Source: Leuctra nigra (Eukaryota; Arthropoda; Insecta; Plecoptera; Leuctridae). Taken from it: a DNA stretch of 64,000 bases. The translations under genes and the position numbers were made by a program. The notes beneath the pieces were generated by a model. It made no database searches, was not told the origin of the DNA, and saw only the letters and a list, made by a program, of their open reading frames with translations. This document shows positions 25,836 to 36,740 of this stretch, piece after piece. Position 1 is the first letter of the stretch. Every line of letters starts with the position of its first letter. The stretch lies in contig OW203771.1 in the NCBI GenBank assembly GCA_934045905.1, positions 3,720,001-3,784,000 of the forward strand. Reading direction: 5' to 3'.

Positions 25836-27602
25836 TCGAGGCCCCTCAATTACAGCAAACGTTTTAAAATGTCGATACCGAGGAAATAACTCGAGTTGTT
25901 AAAAATATTTTAAAATATCATTCTCATTCATGAACAAAAAAAAATTGTCTTGAATTTAGCTGTTCTTTATCATGAAATGACATGTAGACGACACAATTTA
26001 AAATTAAATACAGACTTTGATACATAGTAGCGAAGTAAATCTTTTAGTAATCAACGTTGTTATTATTCAGTCATCCCCTTCTATTTGTTAACACGAATTA
26101 AACGATTTACGTATTACATGTATCACCTGGATTCCCTATTTAATATTAATACCTAATCCAATGATAATACTACTTTATGGGCGGTTCTGTGGACATTTTA
26201 GCTCCAAACCATCAGCTAATTCTTCGTCATTCCTACGAGCGTGCTTTGTGCTTTGTTACGTACAATTCGTTTACATAAGTTGCTTCCAGCATAAAGTACT
26301 TCCAGCCATGGCAGTTTATATATTCCTGTAGCATAATTAGACAACTTCTTTACATTTAGTCTCAAAGGATGATAAAAGACATCTCTGCATTGTAAAGAGA
26401 CGGGACAAAACAGTTATGCAACTTCTGATGCCTCAAACTTCTAAATTGTTATTCCAAATTACAATTTTTCTTTTGGTTTGTTCTGGTTTGACTGTACATA
26501 TTCGCATTTTCTGTGTTTACAATAACCCTTTCGGAGAAAAATTTGTAATACGAGTTTATAATAATAACTCAAACAAATTTGCCAAACATGAGTAATTGAG
26601 AGTTTAGTTTCAAATCGCTATGCCAATATAGTAGGGGTGCATCTTAGGGGTAGAAACACAAAATGTCGATCAACAATGCATCCAACCTGGGGGCCAATTC
26701 TCCAGATTCACGTTTTAAAACAGTGTACGTTTTCACTTGTTTAAAACGTAAAAAAGTTGAAGGCTAAGCAATAGTTGTCAAATGTTTCAAGTTTTATACA
26801 ATGCAAACGTAAAACTGTTTCAAAACGTGTTCAAAAGTAGAATTGGTCTCCTGATACTTAACTTCACAATAAACCCCAATAGGTATAGATTATTATGAAA
26901 ACACATGATTGTGGTTCTGTTAAATTCATAATTGATTGCGTTTATATTTGTACGAGATTGTTTTAGACTATATGCAATTTGTCAAAAAATCATTCTTAGT
27001 TAGATATTATATAATTACGTACAAACAAATGTCTTCCCATTCAAAACGAGGTTTGGAAAATGATTTCCCGGCTATTTCTATGGAAATACGATGTTTTTCC
27101 TGTTTTCACCCAACTATGCGCCATGGAAAAGACTCGGTTTCGCAAAATCCTCTCAAATTGCAATTTGAAGCTATTTCCTCAATTCACGTAAAAGCTGTAG
27201 AGGTTTGAGTGTAGGCTCAAATAAAATTATCACTGATCAGCAGTTGTCGTTGTCATCATCCTGAGACTAAACGTCAGAGAGTTCAGCTTGATAGAGGGGT
27301 GAACAACTAAAAAAATCAGTGTACTTCACTTTGAAAAAAAAAATCAGAAAAAATCACTTAAAAAAAATTCGGAAAATTTTTAAAAAATCAAAAAAAAAAT
27401 CATAAAATATCAACAAAAAAACAAAAAAACAAACAAAAATTCAAAAATTATAAAAAATAAAAAATAAATATTGGCAAAAATAAAAAATTATAAAAAAATC
27501 ATAAAAAATTAAAAAATCTAAAAAAATCAAAAACAATCTAAAAATTATAAAATCAAAAGATCAGGTGTACACTAAAATGTCAAGTTGTTAACCCCTCGGC
27601 TT
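25836..27602. other. 3' flank of ChAT
   Basis: No gene is supported. A ~160-bp inverted-repeat unit lies at 26690-26851 (GGGGGCCAATTCT on the left, AGAATTGGTCTCC on the right). From 27320 to 27560 the plus strand is almost pure A with AAAAATC and AAAATTA steps, so the ChAT 3' UTR is very T-rich. I did not identify a convincing AATAAA on the minus strand close to the stop codon. Confidence 0.45.
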
Positions 27603-27815
27603 CTACTTCGCTTCGAGTCTGATGGAGAGAAGCCGCTTCATGTCATTCAGAGACTCTTCCATCGCTCTCGCGAATCTCGCAGCTTCTGTCTTCTCGCAAG
27701 AGTGGAAGGCGGAGATGCAGAAGACGATACTACCGGGGTGCGGGTTGTAGGAGGCCCCGTACCCGTCCGGTACCACCGGCCCATATCCCATGAAGCTGTC
27801 GGACGAAGTCGGTAC
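27603..27815 (-). CDS. ChAT: choline O-acetyltransferase, last exon
   Basis: This exon encodes the C-terminus, 70 residues plus TAG. It begins [18 protein letters not shown] directly after the STSQ of the previous exon, and continues [21 protein letters not shown]. This is the conserved end of choline/carnitine acyltransferases, where the GYGP-YNP and SxFHS segments form part of the substrate tunnel. The acceptor is CCTTAG/GTACCG, phase 0. Its first 90 nt and the acceptor are the template of the 30-copy array at 27726-31382. Confidence 0.95.
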   Translation of the reverse strand, partial: VPTSSDSFMGYGPVVPDGYGASYNPHPGSIVFCISAFHSCEKTEAARFARAMEESLNDMKRLLSIRLEAK

Positions 27816-30800
27816 CTAAGGAAGTGTGCGGTTTAGTTCATGATTATGATACTACCGGGGTGCGGGTTGTACGAGGCCCCGTACCCGTCCGGTACCACCG
27901 GCCCGTATCCCATGAAGCTGTCGGACGAAGTCGGTACCTAAGGAAGTGTGCGGTTTAGTTCATGATTATGATACTACCGGGGTGCGGGTTGTAGGAGGCC
28001 CCGTACCCGTCCGGTACCACCGGCCCGTATCCCATGAAGCTGTCGGACGAAGTCGGTACCTAAGGAAGTGTGCGGTTTAGTTCATGATTATGATGCTACC
28101 GGGGTGCGGGTTGTAGGAGGCCCCGTACCCGTCCGGTACCACCGGCCCGTATCCCATGAAGCTGTCGGACGAAGTCGGTACCTAAGGAAGTGTGCGGTTT
28201 AGTTCATGATTATGATACTACCGGGGTGCGGGTTGTACGAGGCCCCGTACCCGTCCGGTACCACCGGCCCGTATCCCATGAAGCTGTCGGACGAAGTCGG
28301 TACCTAAGGAAGTGTGCGGTTTAGTTCATGATTATGATACTACCGGGGTGCGGGTTGTACGAGGCCCCGTACCCGTCCGGTACCACCGGCCCATATCCCA
28401 TGAAGCTGTCGGACGAAGTCGGTACCTAAGGAAGTGTGCGGTTTAGTTCATGATTATGATACTACCGGGGTGCGGGTTGTACGAGGCCCCGTACCCGTCC
28501 GGTACCACCGGCCCATATCCCATGAAGCTGTCGGACGAAGTCGGTACCTAAGGAAGTGTGCGGTTTAGTTCATGATTATGATACTACCGGGGTGCGGGTT
28601 GTACGAGGCCCCGTACCCGTCCGGTACCACCGGCCCATATCCCATGAAGCTGTCGGACGAAGTCGGTACCTAAGGAAGTGTGCGGTTTAGTTCATGATTA
28701 CGATACTACCGGGGTGCGGGTTGTACGAGGCCCCGTACCCGTCCAGTACCACCGGCCCATATCCCATGAAGCTGTCGGACGAAGTCGGTACCTAAGGAAG
28801 TGTGCGGTTTAGTTCATGATTACGATACTACCGGGGTGCGGGTTGTACGAGGCCCCGTACCCGTCCGGTACCACCGGCCCATATCCCATGAAGCTGTCGG
28901 ACGAAGTCGGTACCTAAGGAAGTGTGCGGTTTAGTTCATGATTATGATACTACCGGGGTGCGGGTTGTACGAGGCCCCGTACCCGTCCGGTACCACCGGC
29001 CCATATCCCATGAAGCTGTCGGACGAAGTCGGTACCTAAGGAAGTGTGCGGTTTAGTTCATGATTACGATACTACCGGGGTGCGGGTTGTACGAGGCCCC
29101 GTACCCGTCCGGTACCACCGGCCCATATCCCATGAAGCTGTCGGACGAAGTCGGTACCTAAGGAAGTGTGCGGTTTAGTTCATGATTATGATACTACCGG
29201 GGTGCGGGTTGTACGAGGCCCCGTACCCGTCCGGTACTACCGGCCCATATCCCATGAAGCTGTCGGACGAAGTCGGTACCTAAGGAAGTGTGCGGTTTAG
29301 TTCATGATTATGATACTACCGGGGTGCGGGTTGTACGAGGCCCCGTACCCGTCCGGTACCACCGGCCCATATCCCATGAAGCTGTCGGACGAAGTCGGTA
29401 CCTAAGGAAGTGTGCGGTTTAGTTCATGATTATGATACTACCGGGGTGCGGGTTGTACGAGGCCCCGTACCCGTCCGGTACCACCGGCCCGTATCCCATG
29501 AAGCTGTCGGACGAAGTCGGTACCTAAGGAAGTGTGCGGTTTAGTTCATGATTATGATACTACCGGGGTGCGGGTTGTACGAGGCCCCGTACCCGTCCGG
29601 TACCACCGGCCCATATCCCATGAAGCTGTCGGACGAAGTCGGTACCTAAGGAAGTGTGCGGTTTAGTTCATGATTATGATACTACCGGGGTGCGGGTTGT
29701 ACGAGGCCCCGTACCCGTCCGGTACCACCGGCCCATATCCCATGAAGCTGTCGGACGAAGTCGGTACCTAAGGAAGTGTGCAGTTTAGTTCATGATTATG
29801 ATACTACCGGGGTGCGGGTTGTACGAGGCCCCGTACCCGTCCGGTACCACCGGCCCATATCCCATGAAGCTGTCGGACGAAGTCGGTACCTAAGGAAGTG
29901 TGCGGTTTAGTTCATGATTATGATACTACCGGGGTGCGGGTTGTACGAGGCCCCGTACCCGTCCGGTACCACCGGCCCATATCCCATGAAGCTGTCGGAC
30001 GAAGTCGGTACCTAAGGAAGTGTGCGGTTTAGTTCATGATTATGATACTACCGGGGTGCGGGTTGTACGAGGCCCCGTACCCGTCCGGTACCACCGGCCC
30101 ATATCCCATGAAGCTGTCGGACGAAGTCGGTACCTAAGGAAGTGTGCGGTTTAGTTCATGATTACGATACTACCGGGGTGCGGGTTGTACGAGGCCCCGT
30201 ACCCGTCCAGTACCACCGGCCCATATCCCATGAAGCTGTCGGACGAAGTCGGTACCTAAGGAAGTGTGCGGTTTAGTTCATGATTATGATACTACCGGGG
30301 TGCGGGTTGTACGAGGCCCCGTACCCGTCCGGTACCACCGGCCCATATCCCATGAAGCTGTCGGACGAAGTCGGTACCTAAGGAAGTGTGCGGTTTAGTT
30401 CATGATTATGATACTACCGGGGTGCGGGTTGTACGAGGCCCCGTACCCGTCCGGTACCACCGGCCCATATCCCATGAAGCTGTCGGACGAAGTCGGTACC
30501 TAAGGAAGTGTGCGGTTTAGTTCATGATTATGATACTACCGGGGTGCGGGTTGTACGAGGCCCCGTACCCGTCCGGTACCACCGGCCCATATCCCATGAA
30601 GCTGTCGGACGAAGTCGGTACCTAAGGAAGTGTGCGGTTTAGTTCATGATTATGATACTACCGGGGTGCGGGTTGTACGAGGCCCCGTACCCGTCCGGTA
30701 CCACCGGCCCATATCCCATGAAGCTGTCGGACGAAGTCGGTACCTAAGGAAGTGTGCGGTTTAGTTCATGATTATGATACTACCGGGGTGCGGGTTGTAC

Positions 30801-31382
30801 GAGGCCCCGTACCCGTCCGGTACCACCGGCCCATATCCCATGAAGCTGTCGGACGAAGTCGGTACCTAAGGAAGTGTGCGGTTTAGTTCATGATTATGAT
30901 ACTACCGGGGTGCGGGTTGTACGAGGCCCCGTACCCGTCCGGTACCACCGGCCCGTATCCCATGAAGCTGTCGGACGAAGTCGGTACCTAAGGAAGTGTG
31001 CGGTTTAGTTCATGATTATGATACTACCGGGGTGCGGGTTGTACGAGGCCCCGTACCCGTCCGGTACCACCGGCCCATATCCCATGAAGCTGTCGGACGA
31101 AGTCGGTACCTAAGGAAGTGTGTGGTTTAGTTCATGATTATGATACTACCGGGGTGCGGGTTGTACGAGGCCCCGTACCCGTCCGGTACCACCGGCCCAT
31201 ATCCCATGAAGCTGTCGGACGAAGTCGGTACCTAAGGAAGTGTGCGGTTTAGTTCATGATTATGATACTACCGGGGTGCGGGTTGTACGAGGCCCCGTAC
31301 CCGTCCGGTACCACCGGCCCGTATCCCATGAAGCTGTCGGACGAAGTCGGTACCTGAGGAAGTGTGCGTTTTAGTTCATGAA
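27726..31382 (-). repeat. 30 x 122-bp array on the 3' splice site of the ChAT last exon
   Basis: Unit starts are spaced 122 bp from 27726 to 31264, giving 30 units including the genuine exon start. Each unit is ~32 bp of intron, the TTCCTTAG acceptor and the first 90 nt of exon. Copies differ at scattered sites: TCC/TCG Ser and TAT/TAC Tyr changes are silent, while a few copies (28743, 30208) carry a Pro-to-Leu change. 122 is not a multiple of 3. An upstream copy used as acceptor would run into an in-frame TAA a few codons after the copied exon part. Confidence 0.95.
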
Positions 31383-32024
31383 TCGCCAAGAACACTCGGC
31401 AAAAGAAAAATGGTCATAAACAAAATCAGATTGACTGAAAAGTATTAGAACGGACCATCAGAACAAGTGTATAAGATCTCATTGTTCTCAGTCCAGTAAT
31501 TCTTTGATAATAATGCTTATTGTCAATAAAACTATCACCAGTCACAAACTGTTTTGAATTTCGTCGATATGTTAAATGTAAGTTTTATTCCACTGATATT
31601 CCAGTAGAAATATCTTTGATTCACCCTGATCTTTTCCCCATTCTAATCTTGAACACTCCTACATCAACGTCGAACAAGTCTGAAGATAAAGTCCCAATCG
31701 AGATATCAATGTGCATGGGTTCATCTGCAACCCAAAAACTCTGAATTGCTCGTTTTTAGAATCCAGTTAGCAACACGAAGAACCTCTCCAACCCCAAAGT
31801 ATCAAAGTTTCAAAATTCTACGATACTTATTTTTCAACTTTGAATTAAATTAAGCTGTTTCAATCATTTATGTGATTTGCTGTAAAGCCATTTTATTCCA
31901 AAATTAAGATTCAATCCTTCTTATACTGGATAAGATTCACTATTTTCAGTAATTTGCAATCTTTGCGAGTAGGTATTTCACATGACGAGGTGATGGAAGT
32001 GACAGCTGATCACCAGCGACTCAC
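31383..32024. other. ChAT intron between exons 9 and 10
   Basis: Unique AT-rich sequence between the 122-bp array and the donor at 32025. The 74-codon plus frame at 31520-31744 has no recognisable character. Nothing else seen. Confidence 0.5.
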
Positions 32025-32225
32025 CTGACTGGTGGAGAGCGCAAAGTGGATGGACATCTTGTACGTCTCGTCTTGGAAGATCTCCGGCATCGGCTCCCCC
32101 AGCTCCCTGGCCTGCTCCCTCAGCCCGAGCAGATGGATGTCGATGCCTTGGCCCAGGATGTTGTCCACCATGATGTCTGTCTGCTTGCTCACCGCTGCGT
32201 CGAACAGCTCCAGCTTCTGTGCGTC
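32025..32225 (-). CDS. ChAT: choline O-acetyltransferase, exon 9 of those visible
   Basis: 67 codons, phase 0 at both ends, acceptor ATGTTGCAG/GAC and donor AGTCAG/GTGAGT. It encodes DAQKLELFDAAVSKQTD, then GQGIDIHLLGLREQA and ETYKMSIHFALSTSQ. The (F/L)STSQ motif is the conserved acyltransferase strand lining the active site. It corresponds to the alanine-rich helix, HLLALR and STSQV block of animal ChAT. The first ~105 nt plus the acceptor are repeated upstream (32226-32915). Confidence 0.95.
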
Positions 32226-32857
32226 CTGCAACATGCATCTACAGTTCATCTGCCTCAGCCCGAGCAGATGGATGTCGATGCCTTGGCCCAGGATGTTGGC
32301 CACCATGATGTCTGTCTGCTTGCTCACCGCTGCGTCGAACAGCTCCAGCTTCTGCGTGTCCTGCAACATGCAGCTACAGTTCATCTGCCTCAGCCCGAGC
32401 AGATGGATGTCGATGCCTTGGCCCAGGATGTTGGCCACCATGATGTCTGTCTGCTTGCTCACCGCTGCGTCGAACAGCTCCAGCTTCTGCGTGTCCTGCA
32501 ACATGCAGCTACAGTTCATCTGCCTCAGCCCGAGCAGATGGATGTCGATGCCTTGGCCCAGGATGTTGGCCACCATGATGTCTGTCTGCTTGCTCACCGC
32601 TGCGTCGAACAGCTCCAGCTTCTGTGCGTCCTGCAACATGCATCTACAGTTCATCTGCCTCAGCCCGAGCAGATGGATGTCGATGCCTTGGCCCAGGATG
32701 TTGGCCACCATGATGTCTGTCTGCTTGCTCACCGCTGCGTCGAACAGCTCCAGCTTCTGCGTGTCCTGCAACATGCATCTACAGTTCATCTGCTTAGCCC
32801 GAGCAGATGGATGTCGATGCCTTGGCCCAGGATGTTGTCCACCATGAATCCCCAAAA

Positions 32858-32890
<33 letters not shown>

Positions 32891-32915
32891 GCAACATTCA
32901 TCTACAGTAAATCTG
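32121..32915 (-). repeat. ~6 x 135-bp array on the 3' splice site of ChAT exon 9
   Basis: The exon phrase and its TGCAACATG acceptor recur every 135 bp (acceptors at 32226, 32361, 32496, 32631 and 32766). A sixth copy is interrupted by a 31-nt poly(G) run. The unit length is 45 codons and the copied intron part has no stop, so the whole array is open in the ChAT frame (295 codons). The genuine exon and the outermost copy read VDN where the four inner copies read VAN; Ala/Thr also varies at the second codon. Confidence 0.95.
32858..32888. repeat. 31-nt poly(G) run inside an exon copy
   Basis: The run follows ACCATGAATCCCCAAAAG and precedes TTGCAACATTCATCTACAG. It sits where about 75 bp of the sixth exon 9 copy should be. 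Confidence 0.85.
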
Positions 32916-33556
32916 TTTCTTTTCATATATTTTCATTACAAAATAGTTGCAGGAAGCGTAAACGGTCAAATTATACGTGATAACCCTACATATCGTATTA
33001 AAATATACTTATCAAATAAAACAAATGTCATTTAGTTTATTTTCATTTATTTTCATGTAGGTACAGTCAAACCAAGAAATTTCGGTACTCGAAAAGAAAA
33101 GGATTTGCTGATTATGGTTTGATGGCATCATCCCATGAAGGCTGTGTTAATGCATCATCTACCTCTAGAAGGTGACCTCTGATTTCATTGATAATAACAA
33201 GGATTGTTTGTCACTGAACCTTACAATGACTCATGTCAATAAGCCTATCCTTTCTTTTCGAGTACCAATTTTTATTGGTTTGAGTGAACATTATGTATTT
33301 CTACTAAACAAAATACATAATATTGATCAATTGTAGAAGATGTGTTTCATATTTTTATGAGTGTACGGGCAAATAGTACACATTTTAGATTATTTCAATA
33401 AAATTCTTGTCAAATCCAACACCTGCCACCAAGTAAAATGGTCATATTTTAACGCTATTTTATATAATTGGATAAAATGGAGAATGAAATGTCATTGTAA
33501 ACACATGCGTGCGACCGTTTGCTGCTAGAATAAGAATACATATCTCTAACACTTAC
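32916..33556. mobile_element. ChAT intron 8 with a 215-bp MITE
   Basis: A unit at 33068-33282 has terminal inverted repeats of about 38 bp: CAAACCAAGAAATTTCGGTA on the left, and on the right an inverse containing TTTCTTTTCGAGTACC and ending TTGGTTTG. The rest of the intron is AT-rich with nothing seen. Confidence 0.55.
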
Positions 33557-33740
33557 ATCGTGCAGAGTGAAGGTCACCCTCTTGACCATGACGTCGTCGT
33601 CGGCGACGTCGGCGTCCTCGCACATCGCCGTCGCCCAAGACAACGCCTCCGACGTGACGGACCGGATGCAGTCGACGCGGCCGAACAGGAAGCGGCGCGT
33701 GGAGGCGCTCTCGTAGGTGGCCACCAGATGGCGGTAGAGT
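33557..33740 (-). CDS. ChAT: choline O-acetyltransferase, exon 8 of those visible
   Basis: Acceptor CTTGTCTCAG/A, donor CACGAT/GTAAGT, entering in phase 2 and leaving in phase 0. It encodes [20 protein letters not shown] followed by [19 protein letters not shown] and the R-F-x-x-G-R-V-D-x-I-R-S stretch are hallmark choline-binding and CoA-side motifs of ChAT. They separate it from carnitine acyltransferases, which carry TYE(S/T)A but differ around the following arginines. This exon has no tandem array on either side. Confidence 0.95.
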
Positions 33741-34353
33741 CTGAGACAAGACGACATTTATTCATTCATGTGAACGGGAATTGCACGGTTCGTCAGAGTC
33801 ATTTTTTTAGAAATTTGTCTTCACACTAACAGATTTGAAAAAAAAGATAGTAACGACCCATTACAGCTTAATCGACTAAATAATGCCCCACACTGGAGTA
33901 CTTTATGACCTCTGATACGACCTCAAAATGTTAAAAAGGGCTCAACCGATCGAACATTCAAAAATATTTATTTTTGAAATTACCACCATAAATTACTTTT
34001 TCCAACATTTTAACTATATTTAAGTATAAAAGAATCATAAAATGTAATTAAAATTGTAACTTCTGTCTTTTAGCGAGGTTTCAATTGATTGCTTTCCGAG
34101 AATGATCAAAACTTTAACACAGGAGGTATAGGGAAATCATTTAGGTTTTGGTTTATAACTTTTAAAATAGCACGTACGTAGGTATTGTTTTCAATTTTTT
34201 TCCCTAATAGAATGTCCAACTATCTATCTAGAAATCAGTTTTTTGAAAAAACGTTAAACCTCGGTAAAATTCAAAACTCAAAAATAGCATGGAAATTGCC
34301 ATGTTACTGAATAAATATCCTAGATCCGTAGCAGTACTGATGACAGACAGTAC
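33741..34353. other. ChAT intron 7
   Basis: AT-rich intron without recognised repeats or coding segments. Confidence 0.5.
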
Positions 34354-34476
34354 CTGTAATGTGTGAGCTGCAGCGCCAGTTGGCAGTAGACGTCCGGACT
34401 GCAGCGACATTTCTTGATGAAGTCCTTGCCGTAGCCGTTGTAGCGGTAGACATGGAAGTCCAGGTCGTCGACGGAG
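34354..34476 (-). CDS. ChAT: choline O-acetyltransferase, exon 7 of those visible
   Basis: 123 nt, acceptor TTGTGTCGCAG, donor TTACAG/GTACTG, phase 2 in and out. It encodes [19 protein letters not shown] then [18 protein letters not shown]. The YGKxFIKKxKxSPD segment contains the lysines that bind the 3'-phosphate of CoA in this family. The first 71 nt with the acceptor form the unit of the ~129-bp array that follows upstream. Confidence 0.95.
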
Positions 34477-35575
34477 CTGCGACACAAGAGCAACTCAGAC
34501 ACGCACTGTGAGGAGAGGCCGAACTAATATAGAGTTAAGCGACATGAAGTCCTTGCCGTAGCCGTTGTAGCGGTAGACATGGAAGTCCAGGTCGTCGACG
34601 GAGCTGCGACACAAGAGCAACTCAAACACGGGGCACTGTGAGGAGAGGCCGAACTAATATAGAGTTAAGCGACATGAAGTCCTTGCCGTAGCCGTTGTAG
34701 CGGCAGACATGGAAGTCCAGGTCGTCGACGGAGCTGCGACACAAGAGCAACTCAAACACGGGGCACTGTGAGGAGAGGCCGAACTAATATAGAGTTAAGC
34801 GACGTGAAGTCCTTGCCGTAGCCGTTGTAGCGGTAGACATGGAAGTCCAGGTCGTCGACGGAGCTGCGACACAAGAGCAACTCAGACACGCACTGTGAGG
34901 AGAGGCCGAACTAATATAGAGTTAAGCGACATGAAGTCCTTGCCGTAGCCGTTGTAGCGGTAGACATGGAAGTCCAGGTCGTCGACGGAGCTGCGACACA
35001 AGAGCAACTCAGACACGGGGCACTGTGAGGAGAGGCCGAACTAATATAGAGTTAAGCGACATGAAGTCCTTGCCGTAGCCGTTGTAGCGGTAGACATGGA
35101 AGTCCAGGTCGTCGACGGAGCTGCGACACAAGAGCAACTATACACGGTGCACTGTGAGGAGAGGCCGAACTAATAAAGAGTTAAGCGACATGAAGTCCTT
35201 GCCGTAGCCGCTGTAGCGGTAGACATGGAAGTCCAGGTCGTCGACGGAGCTGCGGCACAAGAGCAACTCAGACACGGGGCACTGTGAGGAGAGGCCGAAC
35301 TAATATAGAGTTAAGCGACATGAAGTCCTTGCCGTAGCCGTTGTAGCGGTAGACATGGAAGTCCAGGTCGTCGACGGAGCTGCGACACAAGAGCAACTAT
35401 ACACGGGGCACTGTGAGGAGAGTCCGCACTAATATAGAGTTAAGCGACATGAAGTCCTTGCCGTAGCCGTTGTAGCGGTAGACATGGAAGTCCAGGTCGT
35501 CGACGGAGCTGCGACACAAGAGCAACTCAAACACGGGGTTCTGTGAGGAGAGGCCGAACTAATATAGAGTTAAGA
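34418..35575 (-). repeat. 9 x ~129-bp array on the 3' splice site of ChAT exon 7
   Basis: The exon phrase containing GTCGACGACCTGGACTTCC and its CGCAG acceptor recur at about 34449, 34577, 34707, 34836, 34965, 35094, 35222, 35350 and 35480. Intron filler (TTAACTCTATATTAGTTCGG) and 2-4 bp indels vary between copies. Translation past the copied exon part meets a stop within about 25 codons, so upstream acceptors would truncate ChAT. Confidence 0.95.
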
Positions 35576-35579
35576 GTGA

Positions 35580-36093
35580 CTGTATACAAAGTAGGAAACA
35601 TTGCAGATCACTAATTAATGTCGTCAGAACTTTTGAACCATTCAAATTATGAAAAACTATAGTGAATAGATTATTTTTCATTCGACCTTAGCAATTATAA
35701 TCACCAAATTTAAACGACAATATTCGTGCCCAAACTCGTGGATTATCTGAATAATCTAGACATCTCAGATTGTCTACGAGTTTCAGCACAAATATTGTCG
35801 AAAGTTGGTGATTAGGTATATTGATCAAGTCAACTAAAATATTAGCTACACTAATTAGTTTTCACATTGGTAATAACTTTAATGGTTTAAAGGTTAAAAC
35901 GATATTTAGGAAATATCATTCCCAAAGTTTACTTTCGAGTGCAGACGTGAAAGAAAAAAATGCCATCAAAATTTGGTTTGAAGACTTCCCCTGGCTATTC
36001 ATGTGTCCTACGCTGCTTTTGTGAAAATAAACATGTTGTAATGTTTGTCCATTTGCATAGGCCTTTAGGTAGTCCTTTCCATTGTTCTCTCAC
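35580..36093. other. ChAT intron 6, with an inverted repeat
   Basis: An imperfect inverted repeat of ~55-bp arms spans 35692-35815 (AATCACCAAATTTAAACGAC against its inverse near 35795). No coding content is seen. Confidence 0.45.
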
Positions 36094-36320
36094 CAGTCGA
36101 GAGTGTTGGCCGCCACTTGGATGCTCTTGACAGTGGCCGGGTCAAGATTCCACTGCAGTCGCTCGGGCAGCGGACCTCCAGGCTCGCCGACGTCCCCGAC
36201 ACTGGCGGGCAGATCCTCGCACTTCTTCAACACGTCCTCCATCAGCTGCACCACCGCCACGCCCTCTGACGGGGAGTGCTCGTAACATATCCCGTTCACG
36301 CCGTCCGAGGAGATCACCAA
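36094..36320 (-). CDS. ChAT: choline O-acetyltransferase, catalytic-histidine exon
   Basis: Acceptor TTGTTGTTCCAG/TTG, donor GACTG/GTGAGA, phase 0 in and phase 2 out. It encodes LVISSDGVNGICYEHSPSEG then VAVVQLMEDVLKKCEDL. The histidine in YEHSPSEG (codon 36276-36278) aligns with the general-base histidine of choline/carnitine acyltransferases, which activates the choline hydroxyl for attack on acetyl-CoA. The linker after it, with GDVGEPGGPLPERLQW, is family-like. The N-terminal half including the histidine is duplicated just upstream. Confidence 0.95.
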
Positions 36321-36483
36321 CTGGAACAACAACACTTGATCTTAACCCGACACTGGCGGGCAGATCCTCGCACTTGTTCAACACGTCCTCCATCAGCTGC
36401 ACCACAGCCACGCCCTCTGACGGCGAGTGCTCGTAACATATCCCGTTCACGCCGTCCGAGGAGATCACCAACTGGAACAACAT
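36196..36483 (-). repeat. partial duplication of the catalytic ChAT exon
   Basis: Bases 36347-36483 repeat 36196-36333 (offset ~151 bp), including the acceptor and the first ~125 nt of exon with the EHSPSEG histidine codon. One change converts LKKCED to LNKCED. The copy lacks the second half of the exon and a donor, and reading through it into the genuine exon shifts frame. Confidence 0.9.
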
Positions 36484-36740
36484 TTTGGATTATAACTGGA
36501 ACAGCAGTTCTGCTGTGGGGAAGAGGGACTGGTGTGTGTTTGGGGGTGAGTGTTATTAAGCCGTTGGCCATCTTGGAATCTTTCGTCAGGAGTTGGCTAC
36601 ATGCCGGTACCGGGTTTCCTCTCCTCCCTTCTAGCAAGCCAGAGTTGAATGGTCACCCATCTTACTATACTGAGAGCACTCAATGTTTCTTATAAAACCG
36701 AGATGTCCAATACACAAGCCGTTGTGTTCATCATTTCAGA

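Noticed and set aside
27726..31382. Regular repeats suggesting a CRISPR array or satellite centromere
   Set aside because: There are no unique spacers between repeats. Units are contiguous, derive from a ChAT exon and sit inside a eukaryotic gene.
32010..33035. Plus-strand ORFs of 271 and 329 codons over the exon 9 array
   Set aside because: Shadows of the 135-bp array; they end in poly(G) and intron translation.
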